Below are positions 9,453 to 17,627 of a stretch of DNA of 64,000 nt, piece by piece. The stretch comes from Pirellulaceae bacterium (GTDB lineage: Bacteria; Planctomycetota; Planctomycetia; Pirellulales; Pirellulaceae). The DNA lies in contig JANQLU010000008.1 in assembly GCA_028280445.1 (NCBI GenBank), positions 186,001 through 250,000 of the forward strand, read 5' to 3'. The notes beneath the pieces are model-generated. The model was not told where the DNA came from. It made no database searches and saw only the letters and a list, made by a program, of their open reading frames with translations. A program made the translations under genes and the position numbers. Every line of letters begins with the position of its first letter. The first letter of the stretch is position 1.

Positions 9453-10895
9453 ATGACGCATCGAACTTTATCAGCGACGCGCGCGACATTTTACAACGAG
9501 CTTCGGCTTTTGCTCAGAGATCCGTTCTGCGTTGCACTGTTAGCATGTTTTTCAGTTGGTTTGGCGTGGGCAAGTTGGAATTCGTATCGTCACTGGCGTG
9601 ATTTTGCGATTCAGCAAACGAAGCTTCAGGCCGCTGCTCGCGAGGCATGGCTGTCCCAGACCACTGCGAATGCGCACATGGCGACCCATGTAGGCCAGAC
9701 GGTATACAAGCCGGTTTCTCCATTGGCAGGTTTCGATCCCGGTACGGTTTCTGATTTTGGTTCAACCATCTTTTTGCAGTCGCACCATCAGTCAACGGCC
9801 AAGAACAAACCACGCCAGGATGAGATTGACCTCCTGCAAAACGAGGCCTATTCGCCCGCGGTATTGCTGCAACTCATTGGTCCATTATTGATCATCGTTT
9901 TAGGGATCGCGTCTATTGCACGGGAAAAAGAAGGCGGCACGCTGTCAATATTGTTAACGACAGGATCGCCTTGGCCCGCAATCGCAACAGGAAAAGGCCT
10001 TGCCGTCTTGCTCGCTCTGTTCGTCGTTGCCACACCTGGATTATTGCTGCTCGTGGTCCCCTGGTTTGAAAGCAACCGCTTGTTGCACTCACTCGATTTG
10101 GTCATCAGAGAAACTATCATCGTCGTCACGCTGACAGGCTATTATGTCGGTTGGCTTGGCGTCACCATGTTGGTCTCGTCGAAGTCCAGCTCAATGACCG
10201 GTAGCTTTTTGGTTTTGATCGCGTTGTGGAGCGTCTTTGCCCTTGTGATGCCGCGCTTTGCAGGGGACGTTGCAACTTTTGAATCGCCACTACCGACGAA
10301 CGCCGAGGTTCGTCTTGAAAAGGAAAACGCGGTCCATGACGCAAATCAGTCCAGCGTTAATAGGGCGAAAGCGAATCAGGCCCTCGAAGCAAGGTTACTT
10401 GAGGAATTCCAGGTGGATCGGATCGAAGATTTGCCTATCGATATGGCTGGCGCGCGAATGATTGACCAGGAGGCTAACGCGAATCGACTTTACGATGAAG
10501 TCGAAAAACGGGTAGCGCAAGCGAGGGATCGACAAAACGAATTGATGAGCGGATTTCAGTTCGCAAGCCCCTACATGGCCATGAGAGCAATCTCCACGTC
10601 GCTATCTGCGACCGATCGCACGCATCATTTTGACTTTGTGAATGCCGCGGAGGATCATCGAAGAAGATTTGTAGAGGATCTGAACCTCGCTGAAATGAAA
10701 AAACAGAAACCCGGCAATTCGCCTGAAGAGCGACGCCAATTTTGGGCCCGAGTTCCCGAGTTCCTTCCAGATATTGTCTCCGCAATGAAAGATGTGAAGC
10801 GTTCCATGGCTGCGTTGATTTGTATCGGGATTTGGGCAGCAGCTGCCGGAGTTGCTTCGTTCTACGCTCCTCCGCAAATCAGTCGACAACGATAA
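9453..10895 (+). CDS. ABC-2 type permease, DUF3526-like (first of a pair)
   Basis: The 480-residue membrane protein begins with a cytoplasmic helix (FYNELRLLLRDPF) and a membrane segment near residue 25-45. A ~130-residue extracytoplasmic region follows, then a membrane core with SIAREKEGGTLSILLTTGSPW, the family's E-x-G-T coupling loop. A second long soluble region (~270-440) precedes the last membrane segment (MAALICIGIWAAAAGVASFYA). Two large loops around a small membrane core are typical of DUF3526 permeases. ATG 9453 has GAAGAG 8-9 nt upstream and is preferred to GTG 9444. It pairs with the next gene to form a heterodimeric exporter core. Confidence 0.8.
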   Translation: MTHRTLSATRATFYNELRLLLRDPFCVALLACFSVGLAWASWNSYRHWRDFAIQQTKLQAAAREAWLSQTTANAHMATHVGQTVYKPVSPLAGFDPGTVSDFGSTIFLQSHHQSTAKNKPRQDEIDLLQNEAYSPAVLLQLIGPLLIIVLGIASIAREKEGGTLSILLTTGSPWPAIATGKGLAVLLALFVVATPGLLLLVVPWFESNRLLHSLDLVIRETIIVVTLTGYYVGWLGVTMLVSSKSSSMTGSFLVLIALWSVFALVMPRFAGDVATFESPLPTNAEVRLEKENAVHDANQSSVNRAKANQALEARLLEEFQVDRIEDLPIDMAGARMIDQEANANRLYDEVEKRVAQARDRQNELMSGFQFASPYMAMRAISTSLSATDRTHHFDFVNAAEDHRRRFVEDLNLAEMKKQKPGNSPEERRQFWARVPEFLPDIVSAMKDVKRSMAALICIGIWAAAAGVASFYAPPQISRQR

Positions 10896-10906
10896 GCGTC
10901 AAACAA

Positions 10907-12454
10907 ATGCAACAGCGAGACAATCTAATCGAAAGGCCGAGTACAATACGGCTAGTGTATTGGGAATCGCTAATGGCACTTCGTTCAGGCGGCGTGCGAA
11001 TCACCCTTGCCATGTTCGGCTTGCTGCTGGTCATTGCGATGATTCTCGGAGTGATCCGCACACAAATGAGGCAACGCGATGCGCGATTCGCCGAGCAAGA
11101 GAACCGTTTAGTGAAGGAGATCTTCCATGACGTCCTACACGGGACGTTGGATTCTACCGAGGCCACAAGTGACAACTCCGATAAACAGTCTCGAATCACA
11201 AAACAACTTCGCATGACCGCAAAGTCGCCGTACCTGGTTAGTCATTCCTCCAATCTCTGGAATGTTTCCTTGTTCCCGTCCCCTCTGTCAGCACTTTCTG
11301 TTGGAGCCAGCAATACATGGCCGAACCTTTATCAGATTCACGGCGTGTCACTTTCAAAGACTGTCCAGCGAAGCGATCGAGTTCGTCCCATTGCGAGCGT
11401 GTATGGTCCGATTGATGTGACATTTGTGGTGATGGCAATCGCACCACTTATCGTCATTGGACTTACATTCAATGCTTCTTCGCGCGATCGCGAATCTGCT
11501 TTGCAAAATCTGATTGTTGCGCAAACACCGAGCCTCGGAAAGTTGATGGCGGTTCGCTGCTTCGTTCGAGCAGCTTTAGTGATTGGATTGGTGGCTTGCG
11601 TCGTCAATGGTTCTTTGTTGATCGCATTCGCAAGTCAGTTCGACTTGAACGTTATCGGCAACCTGGCAATCTGGAATTCTGTGGCAATGCTTTACCTGCT
11701 GATTTGGGCTGCGTTAAGCCTATTCGTGAATTCGTTCGCCAAAACGTCTACAGCCAATGGTGCAGCACTGTTACTCCTATGGTTGATTCTTGTTCTGTTA
11801 ATTCCGCGATTTGTTTCGAATGCAGTGCAAGACGCTGTTCCAACACTCCCGGAGAACGAACTTGTCGAGCGAGAAAAGAGATCGTTCGATCGCGCAACGA
11901 GAAACATTGATCGTGTTTTGCAACAATTTCAATCAGAACATCCCGAGATTGAACTTCGGTTGGACGATGAACAGCAAATGACGCTTGCGCGATACTTGCT
12001 GGCTCACAGCGCAGCAGGTAAAGAGGCAGCTGAAAACGTATCCGCACACTACTCAGCCCAATCTTTGCGTGCAAAATACCTGAGTTTCTGTGATTGGGTG
12101 TCGCCAGCAATTTCGTTTCGGAATCAATCAGACCAATGCTCCGGAAATAGTGAGCGATCATTCATCGCTTTTTCAGCCCGTGCCGGCGACGTACAAGCCC
12201 AGGTTTTGGAGGTCTTCTTGCAGCCAAGTATCACGAACCAGGAATGTAACATGGAGACCATCGCAGCATTGCCGGGTTTTCAGGAATCTGGAATTCCCAG
12301 GAGTCCATCATTCCTGAATTCAGTCACTTCGATCGCCTCCATGCTGGTTTGGTTGACAATCTTGGTGAGCCTGGGGACATGGCGATTTCGCGCGAAGAGT
12401 TCAAGTATTGAACGCACGCAGTTGCCCAAAAGTGGAGGTGGCGAGAATGCTTGA
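10907..12454 (+). CDS. ABC-2 type permease, DUF3526-like (second of a pair)
   Basis: The 515-residue product has the same plan as its upstream neighbour: membrane segment at ~33-55 (ITLAMFGLLLVIAMILGVI), a loop with GVSLSKTVQRSDRVRP, a core with SSRDRESALQNLIVAQTPS as coupling loop, several membrane segments to ~285, a long soluble region and a final segment near the C-terminus (SIASMLVWLTILVSLGTW). The ATG at 10907 lies 11 bases after the previous stop; I see no strong ribosome site, so coupling by re-initiation is likely. An earlier in-frame start would overlap the upstream gene by ~150 bases and adds no recognisable sequence. Its stop overlaps the start of the ATPase gene. Confidence 0.8.
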   Translation: MQQRDNLIERPSTIRLVYWESLMALRSGGVRITLAMFGLLLVIAMILGVIRTQMRQRDARFAEQENRLVKEIFHDVLHGTLDSTEATSDNSDKQSRITKQLRMTAKSPYLVSHSSNLWNVSLFPSPLSALSVGASNTWPNLYQIHGVSLSKTVQRSDRVRPIASVYGPIDVTFVVMAIAPLIVIGLTFNASSRDRESALQNLIVAQTPSLGKLMAVRCFVRAALVIGLVACVVNGSLLIAFASQFDLNVIGNLAIWNSVAMLYLLIWAALSLFVNSFAKTSTANGAALLLLWLILVLLIPRFVSNAVQDAVPTLPENELVEREKRSFDRATRNIDRVLQQFQSEHPEIELRLDDEQQMTLARYLLAHSAAGKEAAENVSAHYSAQSLRAKYLSFCDWVSPAISFRNQSDQCSGNSERSFIAFSARAGDVQAQVLEVFLQPSITNQECNMETIAALPGFQESGIPRSPSFLNSVTSIASMLVWLTILVSLGTWRFRAKSSSIERTQLPKSGGGENA

Positions 12455-13151
12455 AGCGAAACAACTCACAAAACGATACGGGGAACGATTAGCACTGGAT
12501 GCACTCGATTTGCAGATTGCGCCGGGCGAAGTCTATTGTCTTGTTGGTGCCAACGGCGCGGGCAAGACGACAACAATCAGCCTTTTCCTAAACTTCATTT
12601 CACCAACATCGGGGGCAGCGTTCGTTAACGATATTTGTATTGCGGAACAGCCGGCTTTGGCGAAACGCCATCTTGCTTATATACCTGAAACTGTCTCGCT
12701 TTACGGTCAGCTATCGGGTGTGGAGAATCTCGATTACTTTTCGACCTTGGCTGGGCATCGTCTCTCGAAAGACGACAAATTGAGTTTGCTCGAACGGGCT
12801 GGCCTACACGGCAGGGACGCAAATCGTAGAGCTTCTGAGTACTCGAAGGGAATGCGTCAGAAGGTCGGTATTGCAATCGCGCTTGCTAAGAACGCGAGCG
12901 CGATACTAATGGATGAGCCGACATCGGGACTGGACCCTCAGGCATCTAATGAACTTTCTCTATTAGTCAAACAACTTGGAACGCAACAAACCACGGTCCT
13001 TATGGCAACACATGACCTTTACCGGGCGAAGGAAGTTGCTTCACACATAGGCATCATGAGACAAGGTCGACTCGTTGAAACTGTAAAACCTGGTGATGTG
13101 AGCCATGCGGAACTTGAAATGATAGCGCTCCGCAGCATGCAGCTTCAGTGA
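12447..13151 (+). CDS. ABC transporter ATPase partnering the DUF3526 permeases
   Basis: The 234-residue ATPase has Walker A GANGAGKT near residue 37-44, a Q-loop region (YIPETVSLYGQLSG), signature YSKGMRQKV, Walker B AILMDEPTSGLDP and H-loop MATHDLY. ATG 12447 overlaps the permease stop by 8 bases and is preceded by GGAGGTG, a strong site. It is closest to ATPases of the CcmA/NosF-like group that work with DUF3526 permeases. With the three genes before it, it completes an operon: secreted protein, two permeases, ATPase. Substrate unknown. Confidence 0.9.
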   Translation: MLEAKQLTKRYGERLALDALDLQIAPGEVYCLVGANGAGKTTTISLFLNFISPTSGAAFVNDICIAEQPALAKRHLAYIPETVSLYGQLSGVENLDYFSTLAGHRLSKDDKLSLLERAGLHGRDANRRASEYSKGMRQKVGIAIALAKNASAILMDEPTSGLDPQASNELSLLVKQLGTQQTTVLMATHDLYRAKEVASHIGIMRQGRLVETVKPGDVSHAELEMIALRSMQLQ

Positions 13152-13345
13152 AAGGTTTAAGAACTTGTTCTTTGCCAGACTGCGGCAAGATTGCGATGCT
13201 TGTTTTGGCGGTCATCGGATTGTGGGATCGTCGTTGATGGGACAAGACGCAGTGCCAAAATTTCCATCTGGTTTTCGGCAAATCCACTATGCTGCCAGAA
13301 TTGACGCCGACCCAAACAGTTGCATCGTTCCGATTGTGCTGTTGA

Positions 13346-13360
13346 TGCAATTAAATTGCA
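13346..13360. promoter_or_regulatory. 15-bp palindrome, possible operator
   Basis: TGCAATT-A-AATTGCA is a perfect palindrome around a central A, in an AT-rich patch about 125 bases before the SaoD-like gene. This geometry fits a dimeric repressor site. The regulator is not in the window next to it. Confidence 0.4.
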
Positions 13361-13430
13361 AATGTATATTGATTGCATATGTGTTGCACTTGGGATGGGG
13401 TGGGCGTTTGCCGGCCGTTGGCAATTCATT

Positions 13431-13456
13431 CAGAGCCCATTCTGCCTCGGGCTCTG
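13431..13456 (+). promoter_or_regulatory. Leader hairpin upstream of the SaoD-like gene
   Basis: CAGAGCCC and GGGCTCTG form a perfect 8-bp stem with a 10-nt loop, ending 15 bases before the AAGGA site. The sequence after it is A-rich, not T-rich, so a terminator on this strand is unlikely; a 5'-leader structure is the better guess. Confidence 0.45.
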
Positions 13457-13471
13457 AACCGCTCAACAAAG

Positions 13472-13476
13472 AAGGA
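13472..13476 (+). promoter_or_regulatory. Shine-Dalgarno that points to a second ATA start
   Basis: AAGGA is spaced 8 nt from ATA at 13485-13487, in frame with the SaoD-like protein. The first ATG (13515) has no such site in front of it. Confidence 0.6.
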
Positions 13477-13484
13477 AAAAGAGC

Positions 13485-13862
13485 ATAAAAGTCGCCTACG
13501 TTTTCCGATCCAACATGGCCTCAACCTTTCAACTGGCAACCATGATCCTGCCTCAACTTGAGGGCGGCTATCACGGCGCCGAGATCGTCGGGATGTTCTT
13601 CTTCGATGACAACACCTTCGTGCTCCGCTCGGGCGATCCGGTAGGAGAGCGATTGTCGAAAGTCGCACGTGAACACGGCATCCTGTTGATGATGTGCGAC
13701 CAGTGCGCCGTCCGTCGCAACTTGGCTGAAGGGACTCTTGAGCAGTGCGGCAGGGGTGAAGTGACGGCGAAAGCGACGGTCGAAGGGGTAAGCGCGGGCT
13801 GCTTTCCCCAACTGTATGAAGCATTGAGCGGTAATCCGCCCGACCAAGTCATAACCCTCTAG
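13485..13862 (+). CDS. DsrE-superfamily protein, SaoD-like; apparent ATA start
   Basis: Read from ATA 13485 the product has 125 residues and starts (M)KVAYVFRSNMASTFQLATM, a natural first beta-strand for a DsrE fold. Starting at ATG 13515 would cut that strand away. The body contains GAEIVGMFFFDDNTFVL, a CxxC in MMCDQCA and VEGVSAGCFPQLYEAL, which I recall as the pattern of the DsrE-related protein called SaoD. DsrE-fold proteins carry sulfur as persulfide on cysteine. No in-frame ATG, GTG or TTG lies between the preceding TGA and 13515. GC in three 60-base lines counted by hand is 58-62%, against ~48% in the ATPase gene before it, which suggests transfer. Function beyond sulfur relay is not shown. 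Confidence 0.75.
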   Translation: MKVAYVFRSNMASTFQLATMILPQLEGGYHGAEIVGMFFFDDNTFVLRSGDPVGERLSKVAREHGILLMMCDQCAVRRNLAEGTLEQCGRGEVTAKATVEGVSAGCFPQLYEALSGNPPDQVITL

Positions 13863-13918
13863 CCGTTGTGGAAAAGGGTGCGTTCATTCAAGTCCATATG
13901 TTAAAGGAGAGCAGTCCT

Positions 13919-14128
13919 ATGACCAAAGACTCATTACAGCATTTTGCCACGACCGTACAAAAATCGGTTACCAAAGCGACGATCATCGAACCCCGGTCTG
14001 AAGTCAGCAATGCTTCGGTGGAGTACTGCGTTAGTAGTGGATATGTGTTGATCGCAGATACAACCGCCAAGCGAGCATTCGTAACACATATCAGCAATGT
14101 CGTACTTGAACTCGTGGAAGACTCTTGA
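13919..14128 (+). CDS. Small protein of unknown function downstream of the SaoD-like gene
   Basis: The 69-residue soluble protein begins MTKDSLQHFATTVQKSV and contains one Cys (VEYCVSSGYVLIAD). AAGGAGAG ends 7 nt before ATG 13919, which makes this start better than the in-frame ATG at 13898 or the one further upstream. It lies 56 bases after the SaoD-like stop on the same strand, so the two are probably co-transcribed. I do not recognise the family. Confidence 0.55.
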   Translation: MTKDSLQHFATTVQKSVTKATIIEPRSEVSNASVEYCVSSGYVLIADTTAKRAFVTHISNVVLELVEDS

Positions 14129-14413
14129 CGGAAAACCCGACAAGGACATATGCGGGAACGTTTTGTCCTGGAGCCCACATGAGCTGATCCAGTGTTACAG
14201 CTTGGAAGCACACATCAGCCTTGTCTTCGGATGGCCACTCAATTGGTGGGATCGGCCTTCGCAATGCTCACAAACGCAAACGCTATCAGCATCCCAAAGA
14301 ATCGAAATAATTTTGGGTGGGCTTGAAACTTTCCTGCCCCGTCGTAGTTTAATTTACCAAGATTTTGAGAACCCTTTCAGGTAGCGAGACTCGGCAAGAC
14401 AACGAGCAAGTCC
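14129..14413. other. Intergenic gap, nothing recognised
   Basis: These 285 bases separate two convergent genes. Short open stretches occur but none has a start site or recognisable protein pattern. I do not see a clear terminator hairpin. Confidence 0.5.
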
Positions 14414-15064
14414 TCATTTTCCTCTTTTTCGTCGAGCGATAAACAAAACAACCGCTCCACAAAAAACTGGCAATGCGACCGGTTCTGGAATGGATGTCGC
14501 TGTGAGTTCCAGTTTGGGCACATCAAAAGGGGTTGGAAAAAAGCCAATTTGGTAACTGCTGGCAGATGCTGAAGTCCCGTAGAAAGACCAGGTAATTGGG
14601 TCATTCCCGTTAACTACATGGCTTCCCGATGCCATGATGCCAGATTTGGTCGTCGAGAGAACTTCCACCGAGGGATGGGTCAGTGAAATGTTCAAATCGA
14701 AGCTTGGGTTTTGATTGAAGTAAAAGGCACCGTAATAAAAACTCTGATGAGCTGTGGCCGAAACGATTCCATTCTGATCAAAGTCGATGTCAAGAAAGTT
14801 TTGATTGTCTCCGCCTCCAAAATCGCCAGCTGTTAAAACAAGTACGAATTCGGCCCCCGGCCCAATCGTTGCGGAATTGGCTCCGAACACTTCTACATTG
14901 AAATCCTTTCCACCGTTCGAAACCGTCGATACCGAGATCGAAACTTCATATCCCGTAAAATCATCAATCAGGTCGGCATTGACCTTTGAGTGTATCAATC
15001 CAATCAATAGAGCGATCGAAGTAATTGCCGTGAATTTGGGCAGGAGATTCGGGAAAGCGGGCAT
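14414..15064 (-). CDS. PEP-CTERM domain protein
   Basis: The 216-residue product has an N-terminal signal peptide (LLPKFTAITSIALLIGLIHSKVNA) and a C-terminal sorting signal: IPEPVALP, a hydrophobic segment (VFCGAVVLFIA) and a basic end (RRKRGK). That tripartite tail is the PEP-CTERM signal recognised by exosortase in the inner membrane. The middle part is beta-rich and Gly/Asp/Asn-rich with no enzyme motif seen. AAAAGGATAGG lies just before the ATG. It is divergent from a second PEP-CTERM gene at 15482, and the two may be controlled from the same 417-bp gap. No exosortase gene is in the window. Confidence 0.85.
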   Translation of the reverse strand: MPAFPNLLPKFTAITSIALLIGLIHSKVNADLIDDFTGYEVSISVSTVSNGGKDFNVEVFGANSATIGPGAEFVLVLTAGDFGGGDNQNFLDIDFDQNGIVSATAHQSFYYGAFYFNQNPSFDLNISLTHPSVEVLSTTKSGIMASGSHVVNGNDPITWSFYGTSASASSYQIGFFPTPFDVPKLELTATSIPEPVALPVFCGAVVLFIARRKRGK

Positions 15065-15481
15065 TTAAACCTATCCTTTTAAAAATCTTGCAAGGTATCC
15101 AAGGACGAGAAACGCAACCGCTGGACGAGTTGCGTAATATGCTCAGCCCTTGCTTAAACCTCCAAATCCGACTCCAAGCCAGACCGGATGGCAAAAAAGA
15201 AAAAAATGGACAAATTTGAGCAAAAAGCAAATTGAGCGGTCCGGCAGCTCGGCTCGCTGGGTGTTCCGGACGGTTTAGTTCGCGAATTTGTCACAAACCG
15301 AGAATTAATTTTGTTTTCGCATCCGGTTTCAAGTGTTTTGGGATTTGTAGGTATAGCTACCACGACGACGCAGTGGCATCAGAGTCAATTAGAAATCGGT
15401 TCGTATGGAGGCATGGCTGATGTTGACCGCAAGCTTGATGAAACTGCAGCCCCGCTCCAATCCAAATGAGGAACTTAACCA
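15065..15481. promoter_or_regulatory. Shared upstream region of two divergent PEP-CTERM genes
   Basis: The 417-bp gap lies between two divergent exported-protein genes and should contain both promoters. I see no clear palindromes or direct repeats and no supportable gene. Confidence 0.4.
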
Positions 15482-16099
15482 ATGAGCAAGTTGCCCAGAG
15501 TATTTTTGCTTTCAAGTTTGTTGATTGCATGTTCAGCGGTTTCGCTGAAGGGTGATATTGTCAATGAAACGTTTACAGACGGCGTAATCGAATCACACAA
15601 CGGCACGTCAGTCGTTTGGAGCAATGGAGGTGATTCCTCTTGGTATGGCCCAGGAGGAGACGCGCTACTCTCGGGGGATTACTACCAGTCCGGCCAGATC
15701 GTACACAATCAAATTTCAAGCCTGTTTGCAGTTGTCGACATCACCACTGCGGGAGGAACTGTTGGGGCTGATTACGCAGTATCCAGCGAGGCCGGCTTTG
15801 ACAGGTTTGAAGTATGGATCAATGGATCTAATGTGTTTTCAGCATCCGGTATTGTTAGCGGCAATACTGGAACGTTTGATTTACTGTCAGGTACCAACAC
15901 GATTGAATTTCGATATGAAAAAGACGGTTCCGTTTCTTCCGGAGTTGACGCGATCGGAATCGACAATGTCGAAATTACTGGAGTCGTTCCTGAACCCACG
16001 TCCATAATTTTCCTGGCTGTTTTGGCATTGTTCGGGATTGTCGTACGCCAACGATCAAGAACACGTGAAGAGAGTCGAATGGATACTTCGCAAACCTGA
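15482..16099 (+). CDS. PEP-CTERM domain protein
   Basis: The 205-residue product starts with a signal peptide (MSKLPRVFLLSSLLIACSAVSLKGD) and ends with VVPEPTSIIFLAVLALFGIVVRQRSR: the VPEP motif, a hydrophobic segment and a basic patch, then a 10-residue acidic/polar extension (EESRMDTSQT) that is longer than usual. The central part looks like a beta-sandwich (FDRFEVWINGSNVFSAS, IEFRYEKDGSVSSGVDAIGIDNVEI), a pattern seen in secreted carbohydrate-binding-like domains. GAGGAA stands 8 nt before the ATG. Function unknown. Confidence 0.85.
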   Translation: MSKLPRVFLLSSLLIACSAVSLKGDIVNETFTDGVIESHNGTSVVWSNGGDSSWYGPGGDALLSGDYYQSGQIVHNQISSLFAVVDITTAGGTVGADYAVSSEAGFDRFEVWINGSNVFSASGIVSGNTGTFDLLSGTNTIEFRYEKDGSVSSGVDAIGIDNVEITGVVPEPTSIIFLAVLALFGIVVRQRSRTREESRMDTSQT

Positions 16100-16366
16100 A
16101 TTCTCTCGTTGAAAGCGATTGTTATTTTGAATGCATTCATTCTCATGATTCACCACGAAGGTCCACACAAAGGAGGGCAAATTGACTAGCTCCGTCTTTT
16201 GATTCTAGCGAGCCGCTCCTGTTTTTTGCACATCGCGGAGTTCCCTTGACGTAAATGTGGCGAATTTCCTAAACAGAATTACAAGCGAATCTTTTTCGGT
16301 ATTTCTGTCATAATTAAGAAAACTCGTCCAAATATCGCAAAGGGGCAAGGGGCGCGATGCTAAACA

Positions 16367-16537
16367 ATGAAGACAAATTTTTCATCGTTGGAAAATCATG
16401 AGTTTCATGAGCTAATCGCGCTCGCTCGGCAAGGGAATGAGAATGCGATCGCCGAGTTGTTGGAAAGGTATCGAAACTACCTCTTGTTGATCGCCAATCA
16501 AGATTCATTTGGTGGGTCAATGACTTTGGCCGATTAA
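16367..16537 (+). pseudogene. Truncated ECF-like sigma factor fragment
   Basis: A 56-residue open frame starts MKTNFSSLENHEFHELIALA and continues RQGNENAIAELLERYRNYLL, which matches the start of region 2 of planctomycete ECF-type sigma factors (pattern LI..AR.G...A...LL..YRNYL). Homology stops at about residue 45; the frame then runs into imperfect ~17-bp repeats and ends at TAA. Regions 2.2 to 4 are missing, so it cannot act as a sigma factor. It converges on the histidine kinase gene, whose last codons lie in the same repeat patch. Best read as a deletion remnant; a short functional peptide is unlikely. Confidence 0.65.
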
Positions 16538-16574
16538 TGGTTTTGGCCAATCAATGATTTTGGCCAGTGGGAAC
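16508..16574. repeat. Imperfect ~17-bp tandem repeat at the sigma-fragment/kinase junction
   Basis: Units CTTTGGCCGATTAATGG (16524-16540) and TTTTGGCCAATCAATGA (16541-16557) are followed by a decayed copy starting TTTTGGCCAGTGGGA (16558) and preceded by TTTGGTGGGTCAATGA (16508). The repeat overlaps the 3' ends of both converging genes. Confidence 0.55.
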
Positions 16575-17534
16575 CGGCCCTGCGTTTGGCGCCATGTTGA
16601 AATGTGGAGTGGGTGCGGTGCATGTTGATGCGACGGGTAGCATGATTGTGAAACAGGTGCCTTTGCCCAATGAGCTTTCGACGCGGATTTTGCCGTCGTG
16701 AGCGTTGACGATGTCTCGGCAAGCAGACAGGCCTAGTCCTGTGCCACCGCGGCCGGTTTCATCGGGACCAGATTTGGTGCTGTAGTAGGGTTCGAAAATC
16801 TTGCGAAGTTTTTCCTGGCTGATACCGGGACCGTAATCGCGAACCACCATCGAAACCAATTTGTTCTCGACGTCAAATCCCGTGCGAATGTCGATCCGGC
16901 CACCTTCACCGATCGCTTGGCGCGCATTGATCAGCAGGTTGAGCAAAATTTGCTGAATCTGATTGCCGATCGCGCGGACTTGAGGGATGTCTTGCAGGTT
17001 GACATCCAACTCGATCCGATATTTCTGCATCTCTTTTTCCAGCAGAAACAGCGAATCGCTGATGATCGAATTGAGACAGGTGGGTTCGAATTCGTGAGCC
17101 CGGTTTTTTGCCATCCCGAGAACTTGTGACGTGATTTTTGCTGCGCGTTCGCCAGCCGAGAGGATTTTGTTGAATGCCTTGTCGCGGCTTTCGTGATCTT
17201 GTTGCCGCAAACCGAGTTTGGCGTAATTGATGATGGTCATCAACACATTGTTGAATTCATGGGTCGTGGTGCCCACCAATTCACCAAGTGCTGTCATTTT
17301 TTGCGCTTCAACGAGTTGGGCGCGCAAGCAATCGATCTCTTGTTGCAATTCAGTCGTTGTTTTGGGAGCTTGTGTCACTATTGCACTTTCGAATCGGGGT
17401 GAAAGGGCCAGATTCGGCAAAGTCAATCCAATTGGTGTTTTTTTACCATCCAAGCAGGTTTGACAGCCAATTGGAATTGAGATTGAAATTAACGGCCTGT
17501 TTTCACTATCGTCTGAGTGTTCGTTCTCACTCAA
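16551..17534 (-). CDS. Soluble sensor histidine kinase, no response regulator nearby
   Basis: The 327-residue product has an N-terminal ~60-residue region without known domain, a short coiled coil (TTELQQEIDCLRAQLVEAQKM is split here for length: TTELQQEIDC, then LRAQLVEAQKM), an H-box GTTTHEFNNVLMT with His92, then HATPase boxes: N-box LLINARQAI, G1 DYGPGIS, GTGLGL as G2. There is no membrane segment. The H-box with HEFNN is typical of NtrB/PilS-like HPK4 kinases. The start is a TTG at 17534 and is uncertain; the reading frame closes just upstream at a TGA. No response regulator is adjacent, so its partner is elsewhere. Confidence 0.85.
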   Translation of the reverse strand: MSENEHSDDSENRPLISISIPIGCQTCLDGKKTPIGLTLPNLALSPRFESAIVTQAPKTTTELQQEIDCLRAQLVEAQKMTALGELVGTTTHEFNNVLMTIINYAKLGLRQQDHESRDKAFNKILSAGERAAKITSQVLGMAKNRAHEFEPTCLNSIISDSLFLLEKEMQKYRIELDVNLQDIPQVRAIGNQIQQILLNLLINARQAIGEGGRIDIRTGFDVENKLVSMVVRDYGPGISQEKLRKIFEPYYSTKSGPDETGRGGTGLGLSACRDIVNAHDGKIRVESSLGKGTCFTIMLPVASTCTAPTPHFNMAPNAGPVPTGQNH

Positions 17535-17627
17535 GTCACCATCGTGGTTATCGGCTCAGGCAAACTGTGAGGTTGAGTGAGTAGCTCGTAAGCTTTCACA
17601 AATTATTTTGTTTAGAGAGAATTTAGT

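Larger units (their letters stand above)
13152..13484. other. Intergenic gap with palindrome and hairpin before the SaoD-like gene
   Basis: I see no supportable gene in these 333 bases. Two structures lie in the second half: the palindrome at 13346-13360 and the hairpin at 13431-13456. Both sit just before a gene whose composition differs from its neighbours. Confidence 0.5.

Noticed and set aside
13165-13488. A 107-residue frame upstream of the SaoD-like gene
   Set aside because: TTG start without ribosome site, unlikely composition, and it runs through the palindrome and hairpin into the SaoD ribosome site.
16314-16550. A 78-residue minus-strand frame ending near the kinase stop
   Set aside because: It overlaps the sigma-factor fragment and the short repeats, has no ribosome site, and its product has no pattern.
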